Shown here piece after piece: positions 1-11,484 of a DNA stretch of 64,000 bases; the first letter of the stretch is position 1; each line of letters starts with the position of its first letter. The notes below the pieces were generated by a model. It worked only from the letters and a program-made list of their open reading frames with translations, ran no database searches and was not told where the DNA came from. The DNA lies in contig WEDG01007446.1 in NCBI GenBank assembly GCA_017591395.1, forward strand, positions 62,001 to 126,000. Reading direction: 5' to 3'. The translations under genes were made by a program, and so were the position numbers. Source of the DNA: Schistocephalus solidus. Its lineage: Eukaryota; Platyhelminthes; Cestoda; Diphyllobothriidea; Diphyllobothriidae.

Positions 1-59
1 AAGGATCTTTAAACTGTTACTCAAGTACAGACTTAGAATTTTTACTCCAAGTGAAATTG

Positions 60-240
60 CCACCAAAGGCAAGGGAGCCTGGAATGGCCATTTTTGGCTT
101 ATTAGCCAACAGGAGCCAGCTATTCTCAACCTGAGGTGTTTTGGCACCTGAGGCTCAAGCTTGCGATCCTTCGGTTAGAATTACAACGTTCTTGCTGTTC
201 AAATACTCCAATTTTATAACAATTCTAAGGTTGTATAGCG
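60..240 (-). repeat. Dispersed, degenerate copy of the 305-bp tRNA/hammerhead-like repeat
   Basis: Read on the minus strand, this stretch matches the right half of the unit tandemly repeated at 24.1-27.7 kb. It has a B-box-like area, then the segment around the GGCTAATAAGCC hairpin, an AAAA in place of GAAA, and a following ATGGCCATTCC. The CTGATGA motif is lost (it reads CTCCTGT), so no ribozyme activity is expected. It shows that the family is dispersed as well as tandem. Confidence 0.5.
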
Positions 241-3200
241 TTTGGCCAATCCTAAACATGAATGTTATAAATGTGAGGTAGTGCAGTATCAATGAGAAAT
301 CCCATTGAAAAATACAGCAAAGAACGCGTCCTGAACGCCAATTCTACCTGGAATACCCATGGAGTCAATATCAGGGTTCATTGGCTTGGTGGAGTTCAGT
401 TTCATGATAAGCTTTTATCCAGAAATAAAGTTAGGCCTGAAGCAATGCTGCGGGTACATTTTTTCAGTACAGACCCTGGACCACTCCATAGGCAGCAGTT
501 CAGTATGTCCAATTGAAATTTTTAAAGTGGTTGAACTAAAATGCCCACTAAACCTTGGACCCACACCACTCCGTCTGTTTAAAAAGTTGTAAATCAGAAA
601 ATTTTGTAATCCTGTCCGCGGGGCGCGTATACACCAGTCAATCCCGCAATACTTATTCGATACGCCATTTCGACCGTCAATAGATCATTAGATTTCGTAA
701 GAATACAATAGTTCTGCAGGTTTTAGGCAGCCGCGTGTGTTATTTTTCTAAATCAGCCTTTTATGCAAACGAGAAAGACATCAAAAATATGTTGTGACGC
801 TACTCGGAGTTAAAATCACCTAGAAAATGCACTCCCGAAAAGCCAGACATGATAACATGATGGGCGAAAGATATAGCTTAAAAATGCCGGAGGCATCAAC
901 ATGAAACGGTGTTTGTTCTCCACCAGCGCTAATGGTTACTGTGTTGCTAAGCGACGACAGGTTGAGAAATACCCAAGACACTGACCCACTGTCACCCATA
1001 TTGTCTCAGAATACAAGCCCTTATCTATCAATTAGTTTACAAGTAATGCGTAAACACTGCAAGTTAGGTTAGGAATAAACGCGTCTTGCGCGTTGACCAG
1101 CCCAAAGCCAATCACACTCATCAACGCGGAACTGGGCGGTCCTTTGCTTGAAAAGTTACACTAAAATGTGAAAGTCCATCCTTAAAAGGGAAAAAATTGA
1201 GCGTACAACTGACAAATGCGAAGCTTACAGACAGCGGGCTCATCAGTTGGTTTTTTGAAAGATAAGACACTTATACAAAGGAGTGTCTCGCATGGCAGTC
1301 GACTCATGTGATAATCTACAAAAAAATGAATAGCAGTTATAGCAAATAAGAAGCGAGCCTCTGAGGTAATAGTTTAGGCAAATCCAAAGTCCTGAGAGCA
1401 GTCAGAAAACATCGCAGTGGAGTACACCACAAGGAGAATAGTTCTAAGCAGTTTACAACTTAGGAAAAAGTGCATCAGTCCTTCGAGAGGAAGGGACCAA
1501 CTTAACATTTTAATCAGGTTAAACAGGCGAACTTCTCTCGGTTTCAGTAAGCGTGTGAAAAACGTTGCCCTTGGATACAAGAACTCCGCTTAACTCCGAT
1601 AGGTTAATTGATAACGACCTCATTTCTAAAAAAACGCCACTGGTTACAAGTCTTTTTAAAGACAGAAACCAGGAAAAAGTATGCCATTTGAGTGATAATA
1701 TGGCTTAAAAATTCTTTATTATACAATTAATTGCAAAGAGGAAGTGGTAAAGAAACCGTTTACCACTCAATTAGTCAATCATTTATTCGGTGTCAGTTCA
1801 ACAGTTAATGACGGCAATCTTATACTTACCATTTCGCAGCAAATTTGGTGTCAGCCAGTCTTCAAACATATACTCGCCTAAAGATAGTCCAAAACGTCTT
1901 AAACATGACATTTATCTGGAGTAAAACATGGCTTTACGGATGATCAGGGGCTAATTGCTCGTACACTGCCACAAAGAAGAGCAAATACAGGAGCCAGACG
2001 TAGGATTTTGTGAAATAGCAGTGGCATGTCAATGCCTTTCAGAAATTCAGGCTCAAACCATCACCACATTTAAAGGCAATGAGAGACCACTGAGAGTCAT
2101 AAATTAGATAGACCAATTAGTTCCGCTCTGTCTGTATACGGGGTCCCAGAACGCCAACTTTGATACGTCAAGGAAAGTCATGAACAACCCTTGAAAATGT
2201 AATACCCCGAAGGTTTAGCCTCGATTACCTGCGAAGTAGGTTAAGTCTCTGTGGCAAATAAGTTCTGTGAACTAATATATAAAGAAACAAAAGGCGTCCT
2301 GGATATCAATTAACGCCCACCCGGAAATTTAACCACTGTTAAAAGGTGTCTGCCGCCTTTAATTTCCAGATCAATAAATGAAAAACAAAAGGTATTGATA
2401 TAGCCCATTCCAACAAAAAACAAGTTTTCTAGACAACCTAATAATCTAAAACCACGCTAAGGAGTTTATGATACGAGTTTTGAAGCCCACCTGGGAAAAG
2501 AAAAAGACTATTATTTACTCATCGAGCGCCAACGAATCGATCGCTTTGTGCGCGGAACGAAAGAAAAAAGGAGATTATTATGAGATTTATACTTATCGGT
2601 TTGTAGTTGCGCAAATAAAGAAAAGTACAGTTAAAATGATAGCTCATAGTGAAAATTTCATGGTTCATTCTAAAATCAATTAGTAAAAACTCGGAGAACG
2701 TAGTTAACACTAGGCTGAACCCGAATTGTCAGTACGGCTGTCAGGTTAGGTGACCTTAGCAGTCAAAATGTTCGAGAGCTAAGTTTCCTCCAGCTGTATT
2801 TACTAGTTTACCCCTTGAGGTTGCAGAAGGCACGAGACACCAGGAACCAGAAGACACCCAGCGCATCACTAGCATGCATCAAAGGCACTGCTCTAAGCAC
2901 CAGGTGTCCAATCGGGCGAGCCGCCTAGTATTACGTAGTTCTTTTAAAATGCTGGGCTCAACCGTCGGTCTTTGCGAGTATCAGCAGTTATACAATTCCT
3001 TCTTTTAAGGCAAGGATGCATTTACCCCAAGAAAACGTAAGCAGTCGACATAGTGTTACATTACTGCAACAAGTCTACACAATTTTCTTCCATGACCGAA
3101 CGATTTCACCTTCGAGGGATAGGAAAAGTAGACGCAAGTAGACCGAGACAACCCTGCTTCGGTATTTTTTACCTGGGGCCTTAAAAAGACATTTCGACCG

Positions 3201-3730
3201 TCAGAAGCAAGGAAGTTCACTGCTAACTGATGGGTTGCGAGCCGAGGTATCTTCCATGTGAATTTATTTGTTTTGAACCAGAGTTGCGGCGAACCATCGT
3301 TCTATGAGTACCGTCTTCTGATGGCAAGACAAATGCAAGACAACCAAACGTAGACGTAGGCAGGATGAGCGATAAAGATAGCCAACTATTGGTAGAGGAT
3401 CGTTCAACGATCGCACCTTGGAACTCAGTCGAGAGCCCCGCCAAGAATCTCACAGCTACGGAACAACAAGTCCGTAGCTCACAAATTAAACCGTTAGACT
3501 TCTAATCAACAGAATGCGCGTTTGCGCTTCAGGAGTTACAAAAGCCTGGGTTTGGGTATGGCTTGCTGGGAACGGCTAAGAATCCAGAAATGCCAACTCA
3601 AATTTCCCTTGCTATCATCGGCAACGCTATTCTGCCTAAACAACCCCTATACGGGTGCCACAAAACCTAATTGATAACATCGCAAGTAACCAGTTTTGCT
3701 GAGGGAATCTTGGATTTCAGCTAATTTAGA
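241..3730. other. No gene recognised
   Basis: AT-rich sequence with many stops in all frames. The open frames here are short (under 80 codons), lack splice-site context and resemble no family I know. I see no RNA gene or clear repeat. Confidence 0.5.
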
Positions 3731-3734
3731 CTAC

Positions 3735-3895
3735 CACAAAGACCACATTAAGAATGAGAAGGTGCGGTCCTACTCTCAGTCCCTTCAAACGGTAACCTTC
3801 TAAACCACGACCGTTAGCTCGTCGTGATTGTTTCAAAGCGCTTTTGGTTGTTTATAGTGAGGATTTAAGCGTTGGATCGATCTCACTTCCGCTGC
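3735..3895 (-). repeat. Partial copy of the zinc-finger retroelement tail repeat
   Basis: On the minus strand this repeats the TTTATAGTGAGGA and CACGACGAGCTAACGG-like blocks found in the tail at 4340-4470 and 49090-49190. It abuts the larger fragment that follows, so tail units here are stacked in tandem, as they are at 48.8-49.9 kb. Confidence 0.55.
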
Positions 3896-3896
3896 C

Positions 3897-4790
3897 CTTC
3901 CTACACATCCTCGGCTTGGTAGTCACGCTGGATGACAAGGAGACTGGAGGCAACAGCTGAAGTGGTCACCAGCCTCCACCTGACAGTTCGACCGTCGATT
4001 TCGACGAGGTCCACCGTATGCTCCACATCAGGTGGTGCAGGGACGGTGACTTGCGCGTGAATTAGTTTTAAGTGATAGTAGCCTTGCGCTGCAGCTACCG
4101 CACTCTCTCCTCCTCCCCCCACCTGAGCCCGGTGTCAAGACAGAGTCAAGAAGACCGGAGATGGGAGAGGGCGCAGGTGGCTGGCGCGGCCGGAGCCGCC
4201 CCTGGGCGTGCCACCACACCTGGCTCGGATCCCACGGAGTGAGAGTGCCATAAAGGCCACATTAAGAAGGAGCCATTGCAACCTGACTCTCAGTCCGCCA
4301 GTCAGCCACTCCACACAAAACACACATTGGGCTGACCACGCGGTCCGAGTTATCCCGTCAGTTGGCAACCTTCCAAGCCACGGCTTTTAGCGCACCGTGA
4401 TAGTTTCAAGCGCGTCAGATTGTTTATAGTGAGGAATATGCACTGAGCTGTCGACCTCACTCTCTCCCCCACTCCCACAGTCAGACTACTGTCCGAGCCG
4501 GTCAGTTGCCTGATGTGGGAGTGGGCGCATTGGCTGACGGATCGGCGTACCCGTCTTCGCGCGCCACAGCACGACCTGGCCCCCATAACGCACACACCCA
4601 GGATTCACAAACTCAGGGGATATGGAGCAGCCATTGCCGTCTGACTCCCAGTCCACTGGTCAGCCACTCGACACACACAGCATATACACTGAGCCGACGG
4701 CGTGGTCTGGTGGAAGCGTCAGATTGGCAGATTCTTCAGCCACGGTTTCTAGGAAACCGTGATATACTCTGGTAAATGGTGATTGTGAGG
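3897..4790 (-). repeat. 3' tail of the zinc-finger retroelement, including its terminal repeat
   Basis: On the minus strand, 4790 down to 3897 reads collinearly with 48.7-49.45 kb (plus) with high visible identity. Its distal part (about 4210-3900) also matches the 5' end of the large element at 33761-34020. So the same roughly 250-bp block is found both after the 3' end and before the 5' end of these elements. A perfect 9-bp inverted repeat at 4741-4761 is shared with 48786-48806. Confidence 0.75.
4741..4761. repeat. Perfect 9-bp inverted repeat in the retroelement 3' tail
   Basis: CACGGTTTC and GAAACCGTG are separated by 3 bases. The identical hairpin occurs at 48786-48806, just after the last zinc-finger module, so it is a conserved part of the element's 3' untranslated tail. 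Its role is unknown: it could be a template-RNA hairpin recognised by the reverse transcriptase, a 3'-end signal, or an insertion-site relic. Confidence 0.7.
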
Positions 4791-5203
4791 GTGTAGTCAA
4801 TGTATTGGTGTAGGTAGTGTGTGCTGATGTAGCTAAGCCTCCGGTGGTTTACCGGAGGTTGTCGTGGAGGTGCATGTGTCCTAAGAGGCCCATGCGGTGT
4901 GTAAATGTGCGGGAGCAAGGAGGTCAGTGAAGGCGGGCGCGTCGACTATATGCCGGAGCCCCAGGCACTGGTTCACCAGCCTCCGTGCGATGGATTCGCA
5001 GGTGACCGACCAGGCCGATGCGTGAGTTGAAGTTGCGGGCGCAGTGTGGGCAGGAGAAATCGGTGGAGGCTGGGGCGATGTCATTCATGGTAGTGGGGGT
5101 GTCAGGGGCGCTAAGAATGGCAGGAGCGGAGGGTGCGCATGGTGTATCGGTGTTGTCGGCATTGTGGTGTATTCCGCTGTCATGGATGCGCATGTGACCG
5201 AAG
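4791..5203 (-). pseudogene. 5'-truncated C-terminal zinc-finger fragment of the retroelement
   Basis: The minus strand encodes the end of the five-finger module: the segment with NADNTDTPCAPSAPAIL, finger 4 (CPHCARNFNSRIGLVGHLRIH, slightly over one C-x2-C-x12-H-x3-H unit) and the start of finger 5. In finger 5 the first cysteine codon TGC has become TGA at 4924-4926, which ends the frame. Homology stops abruptly near 5203, as expected for a 5'-truncated LINE-type insertion. The tail continues downstream at 3897-4790. Confidence 0.75.
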
Positions 5204-7980
5204 CCTCCACCTAACGCACTACACACATGTATGAAAATAGTTAAAAACGCATAGACTCTGAACAGGCCCCCAAACGCATCACACGAGACATTGTGGCCCC
5301 ATTTTTGATCCAGCACGACGGCAGCACAGTTAGTGTGGAGGTATGCTTGTGCTTATACCGTAATATAAACATGCGCATAACAGCTCCAATGCAGCTTGCT
5401 TGCTTGGGAAAGCCAGTGGGTCGGCGAACGCTTTTTCCTGCCTAAGGCTGATCTGTTGCAACAGACAGAGACGGGTGGGAAGGTATTGAAAAACGTCGGT
5501 TTGATGAAGTGCGCAGAAGCCATCTAGTAGGTCCACCAGGAGACAATTTGCGCTGTGTGTGTGTGTGCGCGCGCGGGCAAGTTTGTGTTTTTGGCCACAG
5601 GTGGTAGTTAGACTTATGACTGACTGAAAGACCCCAGGATAAGCCCGAAACAATACTGTCTTCAGCTACCCCCTGTGTTTCTTAATAATCTCCTCCTAAC
5701 ATAGGTTGGTTGAGTCTGATTTAATAAGTGATGAGCTGCTTGTGACCTCTGGTACCCTCTGGAAACTTGTTTGCTTCTAAATGGCAGTGGATGGGAGTGC
5801 ATCTATTGGACCCGGTTACCTACGGCATCATTACCCTTTCTTGCTGTAAATTCAGCCATCACGATAGAAGGAATCCAACCAATGAAGCGAAAGCCAGTAA
5901 AAATCGCGCAAGACTTCAACTCTCTGAATATAGCAGCACAGGCGTACTCAAAATTCACCTGAGAAACGGAACCACTGGTTGATTCGAAGCATACTGGGGG
6001 AGTTGTTGCTGTTGAATTCGTCATGACCCCGGCAGGTCAGAACAGCGTTTCCTGAAACCGGGATGGTCGACACGGACGGACTGAAAACGGTGTTCTCGAG
6101 AAGGGGAACCCCCTTAGCACTGGCCTCGTCACGTCCGCAGACAGCATCCAGTGGTCTTCCTGCGTAGGTGAGAGTCAGGTAGACACGAATGTAGGAAGCG
6201 GTAAAACTGAAGGAAATAAATATGTTCGATTTATTTGTTCGCTAGTGGACTGAAAATCAGTAATGACCGAGATCACAATAATAAGCTAAATCGTTAAAAA
6301 GCACAAACTTTGGAGTAAGAATCGTAATGTGACATGTAAAGAATAAGGGACGTGTGATGGAAACGCGGAAAGGTCTTCGCTGCCTACACTAAGCGTGAGC
6401 ATTGCCTTTGCGGATGCATTCGAACATGTCACCCACTTCAAGCGGCCTAGGTACGCTCGCCTAATGCACTTTAAGGCTGTTGAATCAAGGACGTCTTATT
6501 TGTTTAATAACACGCTTCTTGCTATATCGAACGGTCTAAATAGTCCTCAATTTAGGTCCCTCATAAAATTTTCCCGGTACTTTCGCTTGCGTAGCACGGC
6601 CGAATTCGGGCAGGGTTGGTATTATTATTGCAAAACCCGCACTGTTCCTGTCAACAATCGGATATACGGCCCAACTCCTAAAACGGGAAGTAAGGAATTG
6701 TGTAATACGGAGCTAGTAGTACTATGGTTTATATGGGTGGTGTTTACACAATTCACAGATGGCAGCTTTTGAGGAGCAAACGAGAAAAAATGAAATTGGT
6801 ACTATTAAACTGTATAAATACATGAATATACGAAACATACAAGGGCGCAATTTTAAATACTGGAAATGGCGAGCTATAACCGGTCAACAAAAGTATGACC
6901 GAGCCCATTGTTTAGTTACTCGAGGCAAACTGATCCTAGCTCGCGATGACCAATAAAACTGGAGAAGAAAAGAACTAGAATGATGGCCGAGACTGAAATA
7001 TTTAATTGAAGTTGAGAACGTCGATACCCTAAACCCAAACCCATGTCAGAGACCTAATCCTAACCCCTAGCATTAGCTCTAACCTCTAAGCCGTATAACA
7101 ACCCTAAGGGTTGCACTTAAGGAAGGTGCGACCGGCATGGGCGAAAGGGAAGGGTTTATTAATGTAAGCCTATCCCAAGTACATAAATAGATATTTATGA
7201 GAAGTAAAGGCTAGGTGGGCCGATATATCCGATCGACACCCTGTTCTACAAAGAAAATAACACACTGTTTGCTATTGTATGTTGAATCGGTTTTACTTTT
7301 GAAGGCGTACTATTTTCAGAATCACAAGAAATCTACCTTGCCTGGCATAAAGGCGCTGTTTCCACGCAATTTCAAAAAATCACAATGATTCTGTCACTTC
7401 GCTCTTCAGTCTACCCCAACTTCGTCATAGACATCTCACTTATATCCACAGAATTGGTAAGGCAGTGGTGAAGGCGTAGACTCCTTTACAGGTTTCTAGA
7501 CAATATCTTAATGCAGGTCAATCTTAAATCTTAATTTATGAAGACAGTGGAACTACTTAGCGCATCAATTAATCTAAAAGCTTAGGCGCTGCCAGCTTTG
7601 TCCATACGTTTACGTCCGCTGCCTATTAATGATGATAGATCCGGTCATGTGGCTTACTTAGGCGTGAACAATAACAAACCCTTTTTTTAGTTTCTTATGT
7701 CTAAATCTAGCTTAGAGCGGTTAAGGTCGAAAGGATAAGCAAAGCGTCGTGGTCGGCAGAAAATTATTCCAAGACATAGGTAGACGCAGAGGGAATTCTA
7801 CTAAGAACGAATCTTTAGGTTTGGAAGCTGCTCGTTTATACGAGGATAGTACAAACGAAGATGTTGTAATGGAGGAGAAAATGCGACAAAATAAGCAAAG
7901 ATACTTTTAACGCGAAGACTTCTAAAAAGTAAAAATTGAGAAATACAAAGTTATAGAAATCTGAATCGGTAGCTCCAGCC
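5204..7980. other. No gene recognised; small simple repeats
   Basis: No supportable coding exon. A short GT/GC dinucleotide run lies near 5555-5576. Open frames at 5767-6024 (both strands) and 6395-6772 (plus, 125 codons) have no recognisable domain and no supporting splice sites, so I leave them uncalled. A CCTAA-rich patch at 7025-7112 is listed separately. Confidence 0.45.
7025..7112. repeat. Degenerate CCTAA-rich (telomere-like) patch
   Basis: Several imperfect CCCTAA/CCTAAC-type words occur in under 90 bases (TACCCTAAACCC, CCTAATCCTAACCCC, AACCCTAAGGG). Flatworm telomeres are TTAGGG repeats, so this could be an eroded interstitial telomeric tract. There is no regular 6-bp period, so chance is also possible. 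Confidence 0.25.
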
Positions 7981-8029
7981 CCTATCAGAAACCCTCCAGA
8001 TCAGTTTGCATAATACTCAAGAATCCGTC

Positions 8030-8300
8030 ACCGCCACTACCATGGCCCTCAACATCGTAAATGCGGACTCGGTCCCAACCTGTGCAATATTGTGATCGAA
8101 ACTTCACCCAAATTAGCGTGACCTGGCCAGTCACTTGTGAATCCATCGAACAGAGACCGAAGAAGCTGTACCAGGAGCACCAACATAGACCCATCGCATG
8201 CGCCTCAGCTGACTTCGCTACCTACGCAAAATCAGTCACCGCATGTGTTTACTCGCACTCATATACGCGTTCATGAAAACCTGTGGTAAAATACCGCCCG
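8030..8300 (+). pseudogene. Decayed zinc-finger module fragment of the retroelement
   Basis: The plus strand retains eroded blocks of the module end: a GTCACTTGTGAATCCATCG block (finger 4 of the intact copies has GTCACCTGCGAATCCATCG), a degraded finger 5, and the closing CTGTGGTAAAATACCGCC block (CTGCGGTAAACCACCGC in intact copies). No frame is intact. It is older than the copies at 36-48 kb. Confidence 0.55.
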
Positions 8301-8800
8301 TCAAACTATATCATCACACATTTCCGCACCAGCACATGCATCGGACACGAACCCCTCCCACGCCCACCTCTGCAGGCACAAAATAGGCGCCACTTCCGCA
8401 AGTGAGAAGCGTGTTCTTCAGCTCATTTTCCATGTGACCACGACGGCACCCTCATGTATGCAAGATCCAAAACGTCCATTTTCGTTGTGAAAAACCTGGT
8501 GCGTCGTTGTACGCGGACCAGACACGTTCGGCACGCTCAGATGGGCTTTTTAGCCCGATCCCGTCTCCAGTTTTCAAGACGCTGTTATGACATTGAGTTT
8601 AGGTAGGTGATAGAGAAGATATGGTGGATGCCGCGCAAGTCTACTATCCCTAGAAACTAATTGAAGCGAAAGTCACCGTCCCTATGCCCACCCCACGGTG
8701 AGGCATACGGTAAACATGGTCGGTAAAGACGGTTAAAATTTCCTGTCACTGTCTATAAAAATGAGATAGAAGAGAGTGAACTTCAGATCATAAAGTAGGA
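8301..8800 (+). repeat. Decayed retroelement tail and terminal-repeat copy
   Basis: This follows directly on the zinc-finger fragment in the same orientation. The block at 8640-8730 (CTACTATCCCTAG, then AAAGTCACCGTCCCT, then GGCATACGGTAAACATGGTC) corresponds to the terminal-repeat segment at 33905-33990 and 3960-4090. It is heavily diverged. Confidence 0.5.
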
Positions 8801-11289
8801 AGGTCAATTTAAGTCCGAAAGTTTCCTAGTAAAATGCCACCCTCGACTTGCTACGTTCAAACCACATAAACTGGCAAAATTATCAAAGCACGAAAATAGC
8901 GACCATCAGCCGAATTTTTCCGTCTAAGATAGGAGAGTTATAGTATAGTTGATGCGAGAAGGGCATAAAACCCATACCACCCGCGAAAAAAGAGTATTTC
9001 TTATTTGAATTGCTTGCTCGTCGTACTGTCACACATCGCAGCCACGTAGTGCAAACAGACGACAGGAGATGGACAAGCAATTCCTTTCAGACTAACTTAC
9101 ACCCTTTCCCAGTTAGAAGAGAAAAAGGTAAAACGAGAGCCCTCGGCAATAAAAATGACCTAGTGAGGATAGGCAGCCCCCAAAACTTGTGACTAAATGC
9201 AGAAGGAGAAGGCCGGAATCACGTCTTAATTCATCTAAACTTTTGAAAGCGTGCTGGAGTCCAACGTCAGAGATAAAAACGGCAACAAAAGCTGGGCATG
9301 GGTCTCCAATATGAACTCAGTCAATCGATTTATCGATTTGGGGCCAGTATACAGCCTGCGCAGTCGCTTCCGGAATACTGGTGTTTGATTAGCCCTTACC
9401 ACCTATAACTGTTGCTAGTTTTGTTGGCGCTTTTATCTCTGATGCTGGACTTCCGTAAGCGTTCGAAGGCTCAGATGAATAAATATTTGATTCCGACGTG
9501 CGAATAGACTTCCTCTTATACACGCACATTTAGAATGCGAACATTCTCTTCAATTATGTGGCTATATTATCCATATTCAGAGAGGGAGAGAAGACCTATA
9601 AAAACCAATCCAAAATCTTAATTTTAAAAATGTACTAATAAAGAAGGTATACAGAGGGAGTCATACGTGTAGATGATGGGGTAATCGACGGGGAACTTAC
9701 GCGGGTTTTAAGTCCAAGGACACAAACTCGGGTGAAAGACGTCTAATGGATACAACGCCCACAATGAAGGGTTGGTTGCCCCAAGTTGCAAATTCCGGCT
9801 GTTCATTGAAGGCCGTAATTTGCCGGATTGTCCAGGCATCCTCACAGATCCCGCGCGGACCTGGGGAAAAGAACGAGCTTTCAACTTTTGCTTGACAAGA
9901 TGAAATATCCTTCGAGGCGAAAAGAATAAAAACGGACTGACGACCGAATTTTTAGAGAAATCTGAATTCTGTTAGCATATAAAGCTTTAGGTCACATTGA
10001 TTTCTCCTTAAAAATATAAATATACTTAATTATTGGGATTTTATCAAACGAATTGCCGATACAAACTGAGGAGATAAAGTAAAATCGGTAGGATACAAAG
10101 CTGCGAAGTTCGTATGCATCAATTATTTCAAAATATGGTTAAAAATAGTCAAGGGCTCAAAACCAGCCCGACACGCTAACGTTCCCTAGAAGAAAGAGGA
10201 CTGCATTGCTTTAAGATGTAACTGTCCTGCTAATCTCGTTTTACGAACTGGCAACAGTAAGCGTTCGGGAAACAATATAAATCGGAGAACTATTCCGAGA
10301 ACTTTGATAGCGTTTTGCCTCAAAATAGTCCTTTTGTGAATACTGCGAAGTACTGTATGACGAGACGTAAACCTGTAGTCTTCTGGGTTCTCTGATTTCA
10401 TTGAGAAACGATATCCACTCAGAGCAGTATTAACTAAGATGAATGATGCACCACCTGGTAAAGGACGACAACCAACTAAGAAACCGTCGAAAGCTTCGAA
10501 AATGAAGTCATTGTTTTAGAAAACGCAAATGCCTTCGACAATTTGTCTCCCTAATCATTTCTCAAAAAGGTGTGATTTTCTGGAAAAGGACTAAGGAAAA
10601 CCACTTCACTACTCCATGAAAAGAACAACTAACAATATAAAAGCTCTGAAAGGGGTTGTATCGTTATAGGGGAGTGTTTTCTAAGAGATAGTACCTAAAC
10701 TGGCTCCAAAACACTTCGGTTTACAGATATAGCATGTATTGCTGCCCACAGTAATTTTTCTAGTTTATTCTATTTTAGTATGAAGTATATAGTAAAATGT
10801 GGTATCTTTCTACATACTAAGAAAATATTATTCTAAGTTCTAGAAAATGTCTTTTTGATCACTGTGTATGCCAAGAATATAAGAGCATGCAGGCCTATGA
10901 TTTTCGCTTCATTAATCTGTGCGCAGCCATTACCACGATTTATTTTGCCTACTGAATGATGGGTTGAAGGCAATATTACTGGTAGGGCGGGAGGAATAGA
11001 AAGGCAGCCTTGGTGCTAGCATGTGCGGCAGAATTAGAAGATTTTTATAACAGAGAACCGGAGATCTTGAAGGGAGGTAAATGCAATTTTGTGTTTAGTC
11101 ATCACCGGGAACCTCCTATAAATCGAAGTAAGACTGATTACACACAAAAGCGGTAGAATCCCGTTAAAAACTCTTGGAGTTTATCTTCGCGCAATGAAAC
11201 AGGTATCCCCTGTAGAGATTACCTTGAACCATAAATATTAAATAGGAAACAATCGTAAGAATCACTAAAATTTTGAGACTTAGTTTTGA
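8801..11289. other. No gene recognised
   Basis: AT-rich sequence without a supportable exon. The largest open frames (8883-9192 on both strands, 10186-10401 minus) have no family resemblance. Undetected short exons of the neighbouring minus-strand gene could lie here, because its 3' end is unresolved. Confidence 0.4.
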
Positions 11290-11484
11290 CTAACGGGGTT
11301 GAATAACTCCCTTAGTTGAATGAAAAGACAAGTCAAGGTCCGGCTCCCACAACTGCTTCCACTGAAAAAATGCCTGCATCTGATCGAGGAGAGATTTCTC
11401 CAGGCGACTGAAATCATCTTCCATGCTTCGCAGGAAGTCCGGACCTGGGGATTTCTGGGAGCCACCCCGGTGATTGGAATTATT
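11290..11484 (-). CDS. Candidate terminal exon, unknown product
   Basis: After an acceptor (TTTTCCCTAG) the minus strand stays open for 64 codons to a TAG at 11290-11292. The peptide is hydrophilic and helix-prone, with a central stretch EDDFSRLEKSLLDQMQAFF followed by WKQLWEPDLDL. It has no ATG, as expected of an internal or terminal exon. An alternative donor (CCCC|GTTAGT) lies just before the stop. Composition looks coding against AT-rich flanks. I cannot assign a family. It may end the gene whose exons lie at 12.9-20.8 kb. Confidence 0.4.
   Translation of the reverse strand, partial: NNSNHRGGSQKSPGPDFLRSMEDDFSRLEKSLLDQMQAFFQWKQLWEPDLDLSFHSTKGVIQPR

Noticed and set aside
6395..6772. 125-codon plus-strand ORF
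   Set aside because: Begins at GTG, composition like the AT-rich flanks, no motif recognised.
7025..7112. Interstitial telomere
   Set aside because: Only imperfect CCTAA words without a 6-bp period. Kept as a low-confidence repeat only.
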